From Hyphomonas sp. TMED17 (GTDB lineage: Bacteria; Pseudomonadota; Alphaproteobacteria; Caulobacterales; Hyphomonadaceae), in the NCBI GenBank assembly GCA_002172915.1, contig NHBW01000013.1, positions 110,784 to 157,182 of the forward strand: a DNA stretch of 46,399 nt. The letters run 5' to 3'. The notes beneath the pieces were generated by a model. The model made no database searches and had not been told where the DNA came from. It saw only the letters and a list, made by a program, of their open reading frames with translations. Below are positions 23,725-32,995 of this stretch, in pieces. Position numbers and translations under genes: made by a program. Position 1 is the stretch's first letter; each line of letters opens with the position of its first letter.

Positions 23725-26220
23725 CTAACGCATCGCCTCGCGGACAAGCTGTTCTTCGGCATCGCGTAGAATATCCTCGGACGCCGAGTGACCCCGCACC
23801 GGTTCCTTGCCAATTTCGAGCATAAGCGGGACCGCAAAAGGACTAATCCGCACGAGCGCCTTATGAACAATCATACCCGAGACCCGCGCCAGCATTTCTG
23901 ATAATCGCCAAATATCAAGAAAACCGGTCGCCGCATCCTGTCGAGCAGCCTCCAGCAGAATATGATCTGGCTGGTGACTGCGTAGCACATCATAAATCAG
24001 ATCCGTCGAAAAAGTGACCTGCCGGCCCGTTTTCTCCTGCCCGGGCAAGCGTTGCGCGACCAGGCCGGAAATCAATGCGCAATGTGAAAAATGACGCTTC
24101 ATCAAAACGCTTTCATCTAACCATTCTTCGAGATCATCGCCCAGCAAGTCAGAATGAAACAGCACGGAAAGGTCAAGATCTCCAAGCGGTTTGAGTGCCC
24201 AGACAGCAAGCGCATATTCGGACGCTACAAAACCAAGCGGTTGCTTGCCGAGCCGCTCAAGGCGCCGGGTAATCAACATGCCGAGCGTCTGGTGGGCCAG
24301 CCGGCCCTCAAACGGATATGTAACGAGATAATGACGATTGCCACGTGAAAACGTCTCGACAAGTAATTGCGATGCCGATGGAATACCTGATCTCAGTTTC
24401 TGGATTTTCAGCCAATCTTGCGCGGGCTCGGGCAGCGCAGACCATTTGGTTTGATCATAAATCATCTCCCGCACCCGCGCCGCCAGGAATGTTGTGAGCG
24501 GAAACTTGCCGCCATTATAAGACGGGACTGCCGGGTCCTGTGCTGCCGCGGCCGGCACGACCAGCGCATCATGCGCACGAACCGCCACAAAGCAGAGCAC
24601 CTGCCCGGCAAAAATAAATGTATCTCCTGCCTTTAACGACGAGACAAAATACTCTTCAATTTCACCCAGTTTCTTTCCCGCAACCCGCCCTGCCATGGGG
24701 TCACCTGATTGCACCGCAGATCGCGATTTGCGAACCATCCTGACCGTCAACAATCGCGCCTCGACGATTGCCCCGATATTCATGCGATGTTGCTGAATAT
24801 CCCGCTTGGTCCGCGCGACCCAGAGCCCGTTACGGCGACGCACAATCCGCTTGAACCGGTCATAGGTTTTAAGGGCATATCCACCGGTCGCAACAAAATC
24901 GAGGACGCGGTCAAACGTTTCCCGCGTAAGCCCTGCATAAGGCGCCGCCCGACCTATTTCGGCGTACAACACATCGCTATCGAAACCGTCACCACAAGCC
25001 CGGCCCATTATATGCTGGGCGAGCACATCAAGCCCCCCCAATCTTTGCCCCTGCCCGTCGATCTCGCCATCTGCAATGGCTGTCCTTGCAGCTTCACACT
25101 CGAGTATTTCAAACCGGTTCGTGGGCACCAAAACAGCCCTGCTAGTCTCGTCCATCCGGTGATTTGCTCGCCCAATCCGCTGCATCAGACGGGCCGCGCC
25201 CTTTGGCGCTCCCATTTGAATTACCTGGTCGACATTACCCCAGTCGACGCCGAGATCGAGCGTCGACGTGCAGACCAGCGCCCGGAGCTGGCCACGTATC
25301 ATTGCCGCCTCGACCTTCCGGCGCTGCTCTTTCGCCAGCGAGCCATGGTGCAGCGCAATGGCAAGCCCGTCTGCATTGACCGCCCAAAGGTCCTGAAACA
25401 ACATTTCAGCCTGCGAACGCGTATTAACAAAGATCAGGCTCGTTTCGGCCGCCTGCAACCGCCGATAGATATCGGCCACGGCAAAACGCCCAGAATGGCC
25501 GGACCAGGGAATTCGTTGATCTGGTAGCAGGATATCAATTTCGGCCTCGGCGCCGCCATCTGCCATGACCAGCTGCGCCGGCGAACCGCGCACGCCGAGC
25601 CAGGCTTGCAAATGCGCCGGCTCCCTAACGGTTGCAGATAGGCCGATAAATCGACAATCGGGCGACCACGAAGCCAGAGCGGCCAGGCCGAGGCTCAATA
25701 AATCACCCCGTTTCGAAGCCGCCATTGCGTGAATCTCGTCAATAATCACATAACGAAGATCAGCAAAAAAACTGGCCGCATTGCCGGCCGCAAGCAATAA
25801 GGCAAGTTGCTCCGGCGTTGTCAGTAGAATGTCTGGCGGGTTCTGACGTTGCCGGTTGCGTTTTGAAACGGGTGTATCACCGGTCCGTGTCTCGATACGG
25901 ATGTCCAGTCCCATTTCCATAACCGGCTGTTCCACATTTCGTGCGACATCAACCGCCAGAGCCTTAAGCGGGGATAGATACAATGTATGAATACCGGGTC
26001 GCCCGGTCGGGTTTTGTGACTTGTTCTGCAAGGCGGTCAGGCTGGGCAAGAACCCCGCCAGCGTTTTGCCGCCGCCTGTCGGCGCGATAAGCAAAGCATC
26101 ATGCCCGGCCTGGACGGTCGCAGACAATGCCAGCTGATGCGGCCGTGGCTGCCAGCCCCTTGCCCTGAACCACCCGTCAATGACATCCGGCAAGCCTAGA
26201 TTACGTTCCGGGCTTGTCAT
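23725..26220 (-). CDS. Ligase-associated DEXH-box helicase (Lhr-like)
   Basis: A large superfamily 2 helicase of 831 residues linked to ATP-dependent DNA repair ligase modules. Walker A APTGGGKT is at 46-53, the DEIH box is in YVIIDEIHAM, and SATVREP is motif III. The C-terminal RecA lobe has VCTSTLDLGVDWGNVDQVIQMGAPKGAARLMQRIGRANHRMD, followed by winged-helix and Lhr-core regions. The start near 26220 (MTSPERN) is the first in the frame. In other genomes this gene adjoins pdeM, an ATP-dependent ligase and an exonuclease. Here the exonuclease is 2.4 kb away and divergent, and no ligase is seen. An antisense open frame of 272 codons inside it is a shadow. Confidence 0.93.
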   Translation of the reverse strand: MTSPERNLGLPDVIDGWFRARGWQPRPHQLALSATVQAGHDALLIAPTGGGKTLAGFLPSLTALQNKSQNPTGRPGIHTLYLSPLKALAVDVARNVEQPVMEMGLDIRIETRTGDTPVSKRNRQRQNPPDILLTTPEQLALLLAAGNAASFFADLRYVIIDEIHAMAASKRGDLLSLGLAALASWSPDCRFIGLSATVREPAHLQAWLGVRGSPAQLVMADGGAEAEIDILLPDQRIPWSGHSGRFAVADIYRRLQAAETSLIFVNTRSQAEMLFQDLWAVNADGLAIALHHGSLAKEQRRKVEAAMIRGQLRALVCTSTLDLGVDWGNVDQVIQMGAPKGAARLMQRIGRANHRMDETSRAVLVPTNRFEILECEAARTAIADGEIDGQGQRLGGLDVLAQHIMGRACGDGFDSDVLYAEIGRAAPYAGLTRETFDRVLDFVATGGYALKTYDRFKRIVRRRNGLWVARTKRDIQQHRMNIGAIVEARLLTVRMVRKSRSAVQSGDPMAGRVAGKKLGEIEEYFVSSLKAGDTFIFAGQVLCFVAVRAHDALVVPAAAAQDPAVPSYNGGKFPLTTFLAARVREMIYDQTKWSALPEPAQDWLKIQKLRSGIPSASQLLVETFSRGNRHYLVTYPFEGRLAHQTLGMLITRRLERLGKQPLGFVASEYALAVWALKPLGDLDLSVLFHSDLLGDDLEEWLDESVLMKRHFSHCALISGLVAQRLPGQEKTGRQVTFSTDLIYDVLRSHQPDHILLEAARQDAATGFLDIWRLSEMLARVSGMIVHKALVRISPFAVPLMLEIGKEPVRGHSASEDILRDAEEQLVREAMR

Positions 26221-26283
26221 AGCCGCGCCTTTCCAATTCTAGTGCCGGCTGTTCGCTGATCCCGCATAACAAAACATATCAGC

Positions 26284-26316
26284 AGCCCGATAAGGGCTGA
26301 CCGGGCCCTGGCCCGG
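26284..26316. repeat. Two tandem GC-rich hairpins upstream of the helicase gene
   Basis: AGCCC-5 bases-GGGCT at 26284-26298 is followed at once by CCGGGCC-CT-GGCCCGG at 26301-26316. They lie 64 bases upstream of the helicase start in a 422-base gap. Another dyad (GCCGGC, 6 bases, GCCGGC) lies further right at about 26435-26455. The remainder of the gap is AT-richer near 26520-26600, probably the promoter zone of the next gene, but I cannot assign hexamers with confidence. Confidence 0.4.
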
Positions 26317-26642
26317 ACGACACTAAACTCTGTAATTATCATCTAGAAGGCGGCGGCCGCGACGCAAGCTTATCATGGCGGAAAATCACCGCGACTGCCG
26401 GCCATCACCAGGCAGGACAGCGCTCGCCACAATGCCGGCGGCGCGGCCGGCAGCGCGCACTCTCATGCGACGAATAAAACTAATCCCCGTCTCAACTCCA
26501 TGCGAAAAATACGGATATTCATAGCGTAAATATTATAACGGATCAGAAATAAGTACTATTCGCTAGTGGAGAATACTGATCTTGAAATAAATTATCCGGC
26601 GTTTGCTTGCTAGAAATCCGGTTCAATGAACGGAGGAAACAA

Positions 26643-27176
26643 ATGCAAGCAAATTATCGTATCGGCGGCCTCGCCATAGCTCTAATTATAAGTCAGTTCT
26701 CATCCGCTGCGCTGGCACATGATGAGCCGGACGTCGCGCAATTCGCTGATTTCGACTATAATGGCGAGGTCAAAGTAACAATCAGGAATGAAACAACATT
26801 ACCGATCACCTTATCGGGCGTCCCGGTCAACGAAGACACATGCGAAGTCAATTTTCAATTTGATGACTATGATGACCTAACCACAGGTGCCTTCTTTATG
26901 CATCTGCCAGCTGGACACGCGGTAAATCCGAATTTGATGTTCAGAAACTGCTTCGACCCCGGGAGTTTCAAGGCTGACCTCGGCGTGCAAGTATCAACTC
27001 TGACAAAGGGAAAAGGACAGCTGGCCGTAAGCTGTAATTTCGATATCGGTGCCTGCGAGGCGATGACAGTCTGCGATGCAGCAACCGACGGATTTGTGTG
27101 CGCCTGGGCTGGCGGGTTGAGCTCTTACCAGTTTCTACTGACGCCTGCGGCTCCCATGGGCCTGCCCGAAAACTGA
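26643..27176 (+). CDS. Secreted six-cysteine protein of unknown function
   Basis: A 177-residue protein with a signal peptide (IGGLAIALIISQFSSAALA), cleaved around Ala-His. The mature part has six cysteines (in DTCEV, RNCFD, VSCNF, GACEA, TVCDA and FVCAW), which suggests three disulfides in the periplasm or outside. Alternating hydrophobic strands such as VKVTIRNETTLPITLSGVPV suggest a beta sandwich. GGAGG 6 bases before ATG 26643 fixes the start. No family is recognised. The gene lies between the ligase-associated helicase and exonuclease. The roughly 400 bases downstream (27177-27583) hold no other gene I can support. Confidence 0.75.
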   Translation: MQANYRIGGLAIALIISQFSSAALAHDEPDVAQFADFDYNGEVKVTIRNETTLPITLSGVPVNEDTCEVNFQFDDYDDLTTGAFFMHLPAGHAVNPNLMFRNCFDPGSFKADLGVQVSTLTKGKGQLAVSCNFDIGACEAMTVCDAATDGFVCAWAGGLSSYQFLLTPAAPMGLPEN

Positions 27177-27583
27177 ACGAAAAGGCAGCAGGTAGCCCGA
27201 AACGCCTGATCCGAAACTAAAATACAAGGCATCGCGCATGAAGCCGGAAACCGGCGGCATGCCCGGTGTCGGGCAGATAGTTACCAGATAATACGCTGTC
27301 GGCATCGCAATATGATCACATCAGACTTAAGCCTCAATGGCTGGACGTTTCATATCCGCAGAGACGCCAGCGTGCGATAGGCACACGGGCGCAAGGCATC
27401 AGCGAAGGCAACGAAACGCCAGCTTGTATCGTATGACCGAAAAAAAATTTGAAGCCAGATCGAAACAACTGCAATCTTCGAATTGATCAACGCGTGTTAT
27501 TGCCTTACGGCAATGTTAACGATGTTGATGGTCGATCGGTAGCCTTGTGCAAGGTCAACCCGACGGGTGGGAAGGATAGTGCT

Positions 27584-28609
27584 TTGCCTGGATATGAGAT
27601 TTTTGGCGTCATAGGTTTTCTATTCGCGGCCTATTCCATCATCGCAAATGATTCGATCCAGACATTGGGGACATTTCTGTCATCAAACAGCCGCCGCCCT
27701 TGGTGGGTACTCTGGGCCTATTCCAGCTCGATTATCATCGCCGTCATGGTCTACGGCTATTTCACACTCGACGGTGATATCGCATTTGGCCGGCTTAATT
27801 CGATCCCTTATCCCGAAACCGGAGTTAAGTGGTGGCATGCGCTGCCGCCATTGATCCTGATATTCCTGACGCGCGCATCGATCCCCGTTTCAACCACATT
27901 CCTGGTTCTGACAATTTTCGCCATGACCGGCGGCGCCGCAACTGAAGGCGTACTCGGCAAAATGCTGATAAAGTCGGGTCTGGGCTATGTTGTTGCGCTT
28001 CTGGCCGGCGGCCTTGTCTACCTTCTGGTTGCGCGAACATGGGAACGCTGGGTTCACGATACCAAAGACCGACCGCTTGGTCTGCACTGGGTCATGCTAC
28101 AATGGGCCTCAACGGCTTTCCTCTGGTCGCAATGGCTAATGCAGGACTTGGCGAATATTTTTGTTTTCCTGCCGCGCCAGACAATCCAGTCTGACAATGG
28201 CACTCTCGTTGGCTTTGCGATCAGCACATTGGTATTGGCAACCTTAGTTATGGTGCTCTTTCAGGCCTATATTTTCGCGACACGCGGTGGCGAGATTCAA
28301 AAAATCGTCCTGTCGAAAACCAATACGACCGATATCCGTTCGGCAACTTTGGTTGATTTCATCTACGGGCTAATACTGTTTTTCTTCAAGGAAGTGAACG
28401 ATATCCCGATGTCGACCACATGGGTTTTCCTTGGCCTACTGGCCGGGCGCGAGATTGCGATTGCCTATATCAGCGGATTGCGGTCGCGCTTGGCCGCCAT
28501 TGGCGATGCCGGATCGGACATTTTGCGGGCGTTTATCGGACTTATTATCAGTGTTGTTCTGGCCATCGGCATGCCATGGATCGCCACCGGACAGATGCCA
28601 CAGTTCTAA
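27584..28609 (+). CDS. PiT-like multi-spanning membrane transporter (phosphate/sulfate permease-like)
   Basis: A polytopic protein with about nine hydrophobic segments. Two internally similar motifs point to an inverted-repeat transporter: IIANDSIQTLGTFLSSN near the start and FKEVNDIPMSTTWVFLGLLAGREIA near the end, with ASIPVSTTFLVL between. N-D plus P-x-S-T-T elements are the signature of the PiT (PHO4) family, though this member is divergent. I start at the TTG at 27584, which has AAGGA 7 bases upstream and gives 341 residues beginning MPGYEIFG. The open frame continues to 27449, but those codons do not look coding. The substrate is not determined; phosphate is the family default. Confidence 0.7.
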   Translation: MPGYEIFGVIGFLFAAYSIIANDSIQTLGTFLSSNSRRPWWVLWAYSSSIIIAVMVYGYFTLDGDIAFGRLNSIPYPETGVKWWHALPPLILIFLTRASIPVSTTFLVLTIFAMTGGAATEGVLGKMLIKSGLGYVVALLAGGLVYLLVARTWERWVHDTKDRPLGLHWVMLQWASTAFLWSQWLMQDLANIFVFLPRQTIQSDNGTLVGFAISTLVLATLVMVLFQAYIFATRGGEIQKIVLSKTNTTDIRSATLVDFIYGLILFFFKEVNDIPMSTTWVFLGLLAGREIAIAYISGLRSRLAAIGDAGSDILRAFIGLIISVVLAIGMPWIATGQMPQF

Positions 28610-28660
28610 TTCCGTCCTGTATCGCTTCCAATTTGGCGCTGCGACACCATTTCAGCCTTA

Positions 28661-29698
28661 ATGATAACGCCGGAACACCTCTTACGCCCGACACCAAGTG
28701 GCCTCTACTGCCCGCCGGGAGATTTTTACATCGATCCAGTCAGACGGGCAGTCGATCGCGCAATCATCACACATGGACACGCTGATCATGCTCGCGCGGG
28801 GCATGGTGCCGTTCTGGCGACACCTGACACGCTGGCCATTATGGCGGCACGCTACGGCGCGAATTTCTGTTCCTCGCAACAGGCACTGGCCTTCGGCGAA
28901 ACAGTCTCTCTGAATGGCGTCAAGATCGGGATGGTACCAGCGGGACATATCCTCGGATCGGCGCAGATCATCCTCGAATGGAAGGGGCTTCGCATCGTTA
29001 ATACCGGCGACTATAAGCGGCGTCTGGATCCGACCTGCACGCCGTTTGAAGTTGTCAGCAAACCGCATGTTTTCATAACCGAGGCAACATTTGGCCTGCC
29101 CGTTTTCAAACATCCCGATGATCGCGGCGAGATAAGCCGCTTGCTCGCAAGCCTCAAGACTTTCAGTGACCGACCACATCTGATCGGCGTATACTCTCTC
29201 GGCAAAGCCCAGCGTGTTATCCGGCTACTCCGCGACGCTGGCTGGGAACGCCCGATCTACATCCATGGCGCGCTTGAGAAACTCTGCGAACTTTATGTCA
29301 GGCGGGGTGTTACGCTTGGCCCGCTTGAAAAAGTCAGACATGAGCCAGCCGGAAAAGGGCATGGCACAAATTTTGCCGGCGAAATCATACTCGGCCCGCC
29401 ATCTGCCTTTGCCGCGAAATGGGGACAGCGATTCAAAGATCCGATTCTCGGCTTCGCGTCAGGCTGGATGGGGATTCGCCAGCGCACCCGCCAGCGCGGT
29501 GTCGAGCTGCCTTTGATTTTGTCCGACCACGCCGACTGGGACGAGCTGACAAATACGATAATCGATGTCGATGCCGAAGAGGTGTGGATTACTTACGGTC
29601 GGGAAGATGCGCTGGTAAGATGGTCACAGCTCAATGGCCGCAGAGCGAAACCTTTGCGGCTTGTTGGATATAGTGACGAAAATGATGACAGCGAATGA
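28661..29698 (+). CDS. Ligase-associated DNA exonuclease (metallo-beta-lactamase fold)
   Basis: A 345-residue MBL/beta-CASP nuclease. The metal motif HGHADH is at 38-43, preceded by DFYIDPVRRAVDRAIIT. IVNTGDYKRRLDPTC supplies a further metal ligand. YSLGKAQRVIRLLR and LILSDHADWDEL are in the beta-CASP region and final histidine motif. It belongs with the helicase gene at 23.7-26.2 kb as a non-homologous repair or end-processing pair. Normally an ATP-dependent ligase follows; here a convergent ferredoxin gene is 3 bases away. Confidence 0.92.
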   Translation: MITPEHLLRPTPSGLYCPPGDFYIDPVRRAVDRAIITHGHADHARAGHGAVLATPDTLAIMAARYGANFCSSQQALAFGETVSLNGVKIGMVPAGHILGSAQIILEWKGLRIVNTGDYKRRLDPTCTPFEVVSKPHVFITEATFGLPVFKHPDDRGEISRLLASLKTFSDRPHLIGVYSLGKAQRVIRLLRDAGWERPIYIHGALEKLCELYVRRGVTLGPLEKVRHEPAGKGHGTNFAGEIILGPPSAFAAKWGQRFKDPILGFASGWMGIRQRTRQRGVELPLILSDHADWDELTNTIIDVDAEEVWITYGREDALVRWSQLNGRRAKPLRLVGYSDENDDSE

Positions 29699-29700
29699 CG

Positions 29701-29901
29701 CTATTCCGCCGCAACCAGAAGGTCGGCCGAAGCTGTTGATTCGAGATGTTCGGCGATCACTTCTCCAATCGCACAACGGCATTTGCCGCAATTGAACTGA
29801 CAGCCATGATATGATTGCACGCTTTCAGGTGACCGCGCACCGGCTGAGACAGCCTCCCGGACACCTTTTTCATTAATACGACGGCAAATGCAAATGATCA
29901 T
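29701..29901 (-). CDS. bfd: Bacterioferritin-associated ferredoxin (Bfd-like [2Fe-2S] protein)
   Basis: A 66-residue BFD-type domain. With the start at 29901 (MIICICRRI) the four cluster cysteines fall at 4, 6, 38 and 41, exactly as in E. coli Bfd (C-x-C and C-x2-C). An extra Cys34 and Cys43 flank the second pair. Bfd reduces the ferric core of bacterioferritin to release iron. The frame can extend to a GTG at 29919, but the alignment favours 29901. No Shine-Dalgarno is visible there. Two Fur-box-like sequences overlap the start and promoter region. No bacterioferritin gene is in the window. Confidence 0.85.
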   Translation of the reverse strand: MIICICRRINEKGVREAVSAGARSPESVQSYHGCQFNCGKCRCAIGEVIAEHLESTASADLLVAAE

Positions 29902-29935
29902 GAGAACCATTTGCAACACTTGAGAATGATTGTCA
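29901..29935 (-). promoter_or_regulatory. Tandem Fur-box-like sites at the bfd promoter
   Basis: TGAGAATGATTGTCA at 29921-29935 matches the 7-1-7 Fur consensus TGATAATNATTATCA at 13 of 15 positions, counting the free central base. A weaker site, TGAGAACCATTTGCA at 29901-29915, matches 11. They are 20 bases apart, start to start. On the minus strand TTGACA (29937-29932) overlaps the first site. Iron repression is the natural reading. The rest of the gap to 30214 shows no gene. Confidence 0.6.
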
Positions 29936-30214
29936 ACAGCGTTAAGGAATAGCGCCGCGACTTATCCGGCCCGGACGAGAAGAGAACCAATAGCCGCTGC
30001 CTCGGCTCCATATTGCTGGCGGGCTTGCGATCAATGCATGCGCTAGAATGGCTCCGGGGCAGCTTGCAACAGGGATAAAATCGTTACGACCGGATTATGC
30101 TTCGCTGATTTATTCAGGGTTTTTCACTTGAACCAAGCCAGCGCCTTATTTGACATGTCCGGGTGCGATGCTAACTCTCCCCACAAACCCACCATTTTTT
30201 AAGCAAAGATTTGC

Positions 30215-31804
30215 ATGACCGATATTTCAGAAGTTTCCGAAAAGGCAAAAGCCTGGCCCTTCGAACAGGCCCGCGCGCTGCTCAAACGTCTTAAAAATAT
30301 GGAGAAACAGGGCAAATCCAAACAGGGTCCCGTAGTCTTCGAAACCGGCTACGGACCATCGGGGTTGCCGCATATTGGCACATTTGGCGAAGTCGTGCGT
30401 ACCACAATGGTAAAGCACGCCTTTGAAACGCTCACGGACGGTGCTTATGAAACCAAACTGATTTGCATTTCCGATGACATGGACGGAATGCGCAAAATAC
30501 CTCCGACGGTGCCTAATCCGGAAATACTGGAACCCTATATCCAAATGCCACTAACCCGGGTTCCTGACCCGTTCGGGACCCATCAAAGCTATGGCGAGCA
30601 TATGGGAGCAAAACTGTGCAGCTTCCTTGATCGTTTCAATTTTGACTATGAGTTCCTCTCCGCGACCCAATGCTACAAAGACGGGACATTCGACCCGATG
30701 CTTCTGCGCGCACTGGAAAAATTTGATGAGATCATGGCCGTCATGCTGCCAACGCTAGGGGCCGAGCGACAGGCATCATATAGCCCTTTCCTGCCGATCT
30801 CCCCAACCACCGGACGAGTACTTTATGTCCCGATGAAAAGTATCGACCCGGCGCGCGGAACGATCACGTTTGAAGACGAGGACGGCACTGATGTCACCCA
30901 GCCGGTAACCGGCGGGATGGCAAAGCTACAATGGAAGCCGGACTTCGGTATGCGCTGGGCCGCCCTTGGCGTCGATTTTGAAATGTTCGGAAAAGACCAT
31001 CAGGACAATGCGCCGATATATTCGAAGATTACCCGGATACTTGGCGCCACGCCGCCACAGCAATTCGTGTATGAATTATTCCTCGACGAAGCTGGCGAGA
31101 AAATCTCGAAAACCAAAGGCAACGGCATTTCAGTTGAGGACTGGCTCGCCTATGCCCCGCCTGAAAGCCTGTCACTATTTCAATATCAGAAGCCGCGGGT
31201 TGCCAAAAAACTATTTTTCGACGTCATCCCCAAAGCTGTTGATGAGTATCTGACGTTCTGCGACAAATTTCATACAGAACCTCTCGAAAGACAGGTTGAA
31301 AACCCCGCCTGGCATATTCACTCCGGGCTGCCGCCGCTGGCTCCAAGCCCGGTCAGTTTCGCCCTGCTGCTAAACTTGGTCAGCGCCGCAAATGTCGAGG
31401 AAAAGCACCAATTATGGGGCTTCATTTCCCGATATGCCCCGGAAGCGACACCTGAAACCCATCCGACACTGGATAATCTGGCGGGATACGCCCTGCGCTA
31501 TTACGACGATTTCGTGAAGCCGAATAAGGTTTACCGTGGCCCGGACGATAAAGAGGCGGCGGCGCTAAAGGCACTCTCAGCTGAGCTCAAGGCCTGGGAT
31601 CAGCCGGTCGACAGTGACACCCTGCAGACGCTGACTTTCAGCATTGGAAAATCGCATGATTTCGACAATCTCCGGCTGTGGTTCCAGGCTCTTTACGAGA
31701 TATTGCTGGGCCAGTCCCAGGGCCCCCGTTTTGGTGGCTTCATTGCCTTATACGGTGTTACGGAAACGGCCGAACTAATCGACCAGGCCCTCGCCCGAAA
31801 CTAG
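30215..31804 (+). CDS. lysS: Lysyl-tRNA synthetase, class I
   Basis: The archaeal-type class I LysRS, found in many Alphaproteobacteria in place of the class II enzyme. The HIGH-like motif is PHIGTFGE starting at residue 52 and the KMSKS-like motif is KISKTKGN at about 296-303. The Rossmann catalytic domain is interrupted by a connective insertion with [13 protein letters not shown]. The C-terminal half is the alpha-helix cage with [17 protein letters not shown]. Length is 529 residues. It directly precedes the tmRNA gene on the same strand. Confidence 0.95.
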   Translation: MTDISEVSEKAKAWPFEQARALLKRLKNMEKQGKSKQGPVVFETGYGPSGLPHIGTFGEVVRTTMVKHAFETLTDGAYETKLICISDDMDGMRKIPPTVPNPEILEPYIQMPLTRVPDPFGTHQSYGEHMGAKLCSFLDRFNFDYEFLSATQCYKDGTFDPMLLRALEKFDEIMAVMLPTLGAERQASYSPFLPISPTTGRVLYVPMKSIDPARGTITFEDEDGTDVTQPVTGGMAKLQWKPDFGMRWAALGVDFEMFGKDHQDNAPIYSKITRILGATPPQQFVYELFLDEAGEKISKTKGNGISVEDWLAYAPPESLSLFQYQKPRVAKKLFFDVIPKAVDEYLTFCDKFHTEPLERQVENPAWHIHSGLPPLAPSPVSFALLLNLVSAANVEEKHQLWGFISRYAPEATPETHPTLDNLAGYALRYYDDFVKPNKVYRGPDDKEAAALKALSAELKAWDQPVDSDTLQTLTFSIGKSHDFDNLRLWFQALYEILLGQSQGPRFGGFIALYGVTETAELIDQALARN

Positions 31805-31852
31805 TGGCGTTTGCGACTTCAACTTATTGCCGAAATGCGCTACAATCGTGTT

Positions 31853-32161
31853 GTTCTTCAGAACTATAGCAATAAACGCGCGTGTAATAAGCGGCTCGGA
31901 CCCGGGGGCGGTACCCGGCGGCTCCACCAAAACGTCTTCATTAGAGACCAGCAGGGGGCCGAAATAGGATCGACGGACGTGTAAAAGCGATGCCTTTGCT
32001 CGGATGAGCTCCGTTAGAAGCTCACATCAGAATAGTTGCTAATGACAACTTTGCTGAAGGTGAACTGCTCGCAGCCTAGTCTGCGCGTGGATTACCGACT
32101 TAAGCCCTTAAGCATCAGCGCTTAAGGCGGGGCCCGGAGGCGCCTGGCAACAGAAGCCTCC
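31853..32161 (+). ncRNA. ssrA: Circularly permuted two-piece tmRNA (alphaproteobacterial type)
   Basis: The acceptor piece comes first and ends at 31929 with CGGCTCCACCA, preceded by a T-arm-like stem-loop (CCGGG, 7-base loop, CCCGG). After a 25-base spacer the coding piece begins at 31955 with GGGGCCG. This pairs with CGGCTCC over seven base pairs with a G-U at the third position, the alanine identity element. The tag codons 32038-32076 read ANDNFAEGELLAA and stop with TAG. With the alanine carried by tmRNA this gives a 14-residue tag ending LAA, the ClpX signal. The coding piece ends in a GGAGGC/GCCTCC hairpin around CCTGGCAACAGAA, the conserved alphaproteobacterial 3' region. A -10 (TACAAT) lies at 31841-31846. 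The 5' end of the acceptor piece is approximate. Confidence 0.93.
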
Positions 32162-32470
32162 ATTTTCATGCGACATTCGAATATTGCGCGAAACCGTAAA
32201 TGGCAGGCGCTCAGAGGCCGTCACTATATGCATATTCCCCGGTGATCACACACGGTCTGCCAATATCAGGTGATGTTTTGCCCTGCGGGCGGGACCAGGC
32301 GCAGCTCACCCGACTAAACTGCCGACACAGTGGAATTTGGCCGCAGACAGCCCAAAACCGGCAAAGATGGGAGATTATTCGTATCTGTTACAGTTTGGAG
32401 TCTATCAACCGCAAGATGATTGATGCAAAGTGATCGCGCAATTAGTCTGCAATACAGATGGAGCGTAACA

Positions 32471-32992
32471 ATGACCGACCTGGTTGGCTATCAGTCCCTG
32501 ACAAATGCAGCGATGCGAGGTGTCATACGGGAAGCTCTGTTGCAGACAGCCGAACAGGCCGTCGCACCCGGAGAGCACCACTTCTATGTCAGCTTCAGAA
32601 CCCAGGATCCGGGCGTCTCGATCGCCGACAGTCTGGTCGAACAATTTCCGGATGAAATGACAATTGTCATACAAAACCAGTTCTGGGATCTGGAAGTATT
32701 CGACCGGCATTTTGAAATTCTCCTGAAATTCAGCGGTGTTCCCCAGCACCTGGCAATACCTTTCGCCGCCATTACCCGTTTCGTTGATCCGTCAGTAAAT
32801 TTCGGCATCAGTTTTGATCATCCCGATGATACCGGCCAGACCGCAATTATTTTGCCTGCAGGTGCGGCAGATGATGCCGCCAATACTATTGTTGAGGCGG
32901 ACCCGCAGGACGCGGCATCAGAAAATTCCGAGACCTCATCGGACGGTGACAATGCGACTGTCGTGATGCTTGACACTTTTAGACGAAAATAA
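32471..32992 (+). CDS. sspB: SspB family protein, ClpXP adaptor for tagged proteins
   Basis: SspB tethers ssrA-tagged substrates to ClpX. The 173-residue protein keeps the substrate-binding beta sandwich: HFYVSFRTQDPGVSIADSLVEQFPDEMTIVIQNQFWDLEVFDRHFEILLKFSGVPQHLAIPFAAITRFVDPSVNFGISF. A long acidic, disordered linker and a short basic tail (VVMLDTFRRK) follow, the ClpX-docking peptide. The start at 32471 has GGAG 8 bases upstream. It lies about 310 bases after ssrA, an apt pairing because it recognises the tag encoded there. The gap 32162-32470 shows no other gene. Confidence 0.92.
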   Translation: MTDLVGYQSLTNAAMRGVIREALLQTAEQAVAPGEHHFYVSFRTQDPGVSIADSLVEQFPDEMTIVIQNQFWDLEVFDRHFEILLKFSGVPQHLAIPFAAITRFVDPSVNFGISFDHPDDTGQTAIILPAGAADDAANTIVEADPQDAASENSETSSDGDNATVVMLDTFRRK

Positions 32993-32995
32993 GCC

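Noticed and set aside
24709-25527. Plus-strand open frame of 272 codons inside the helicase gene
   Set aside because: It is antisense to a fully conserved helicase, has no ribosome site and its translation resembles no protein.
27433-27486. ATG at 27433 reading MTEKKFEARSKQ before the PiT-like gene
   Set aside because: It stops after 17 codons, is in another frame, and the TTG at 27584 has a better ribosome site.
29936-30214. Possible tRNA or small RNA before lysS
   Set aside because: No T-loop consensus or cloverleaf was found; only a weak TTGACA near 30148 with a poor -10.
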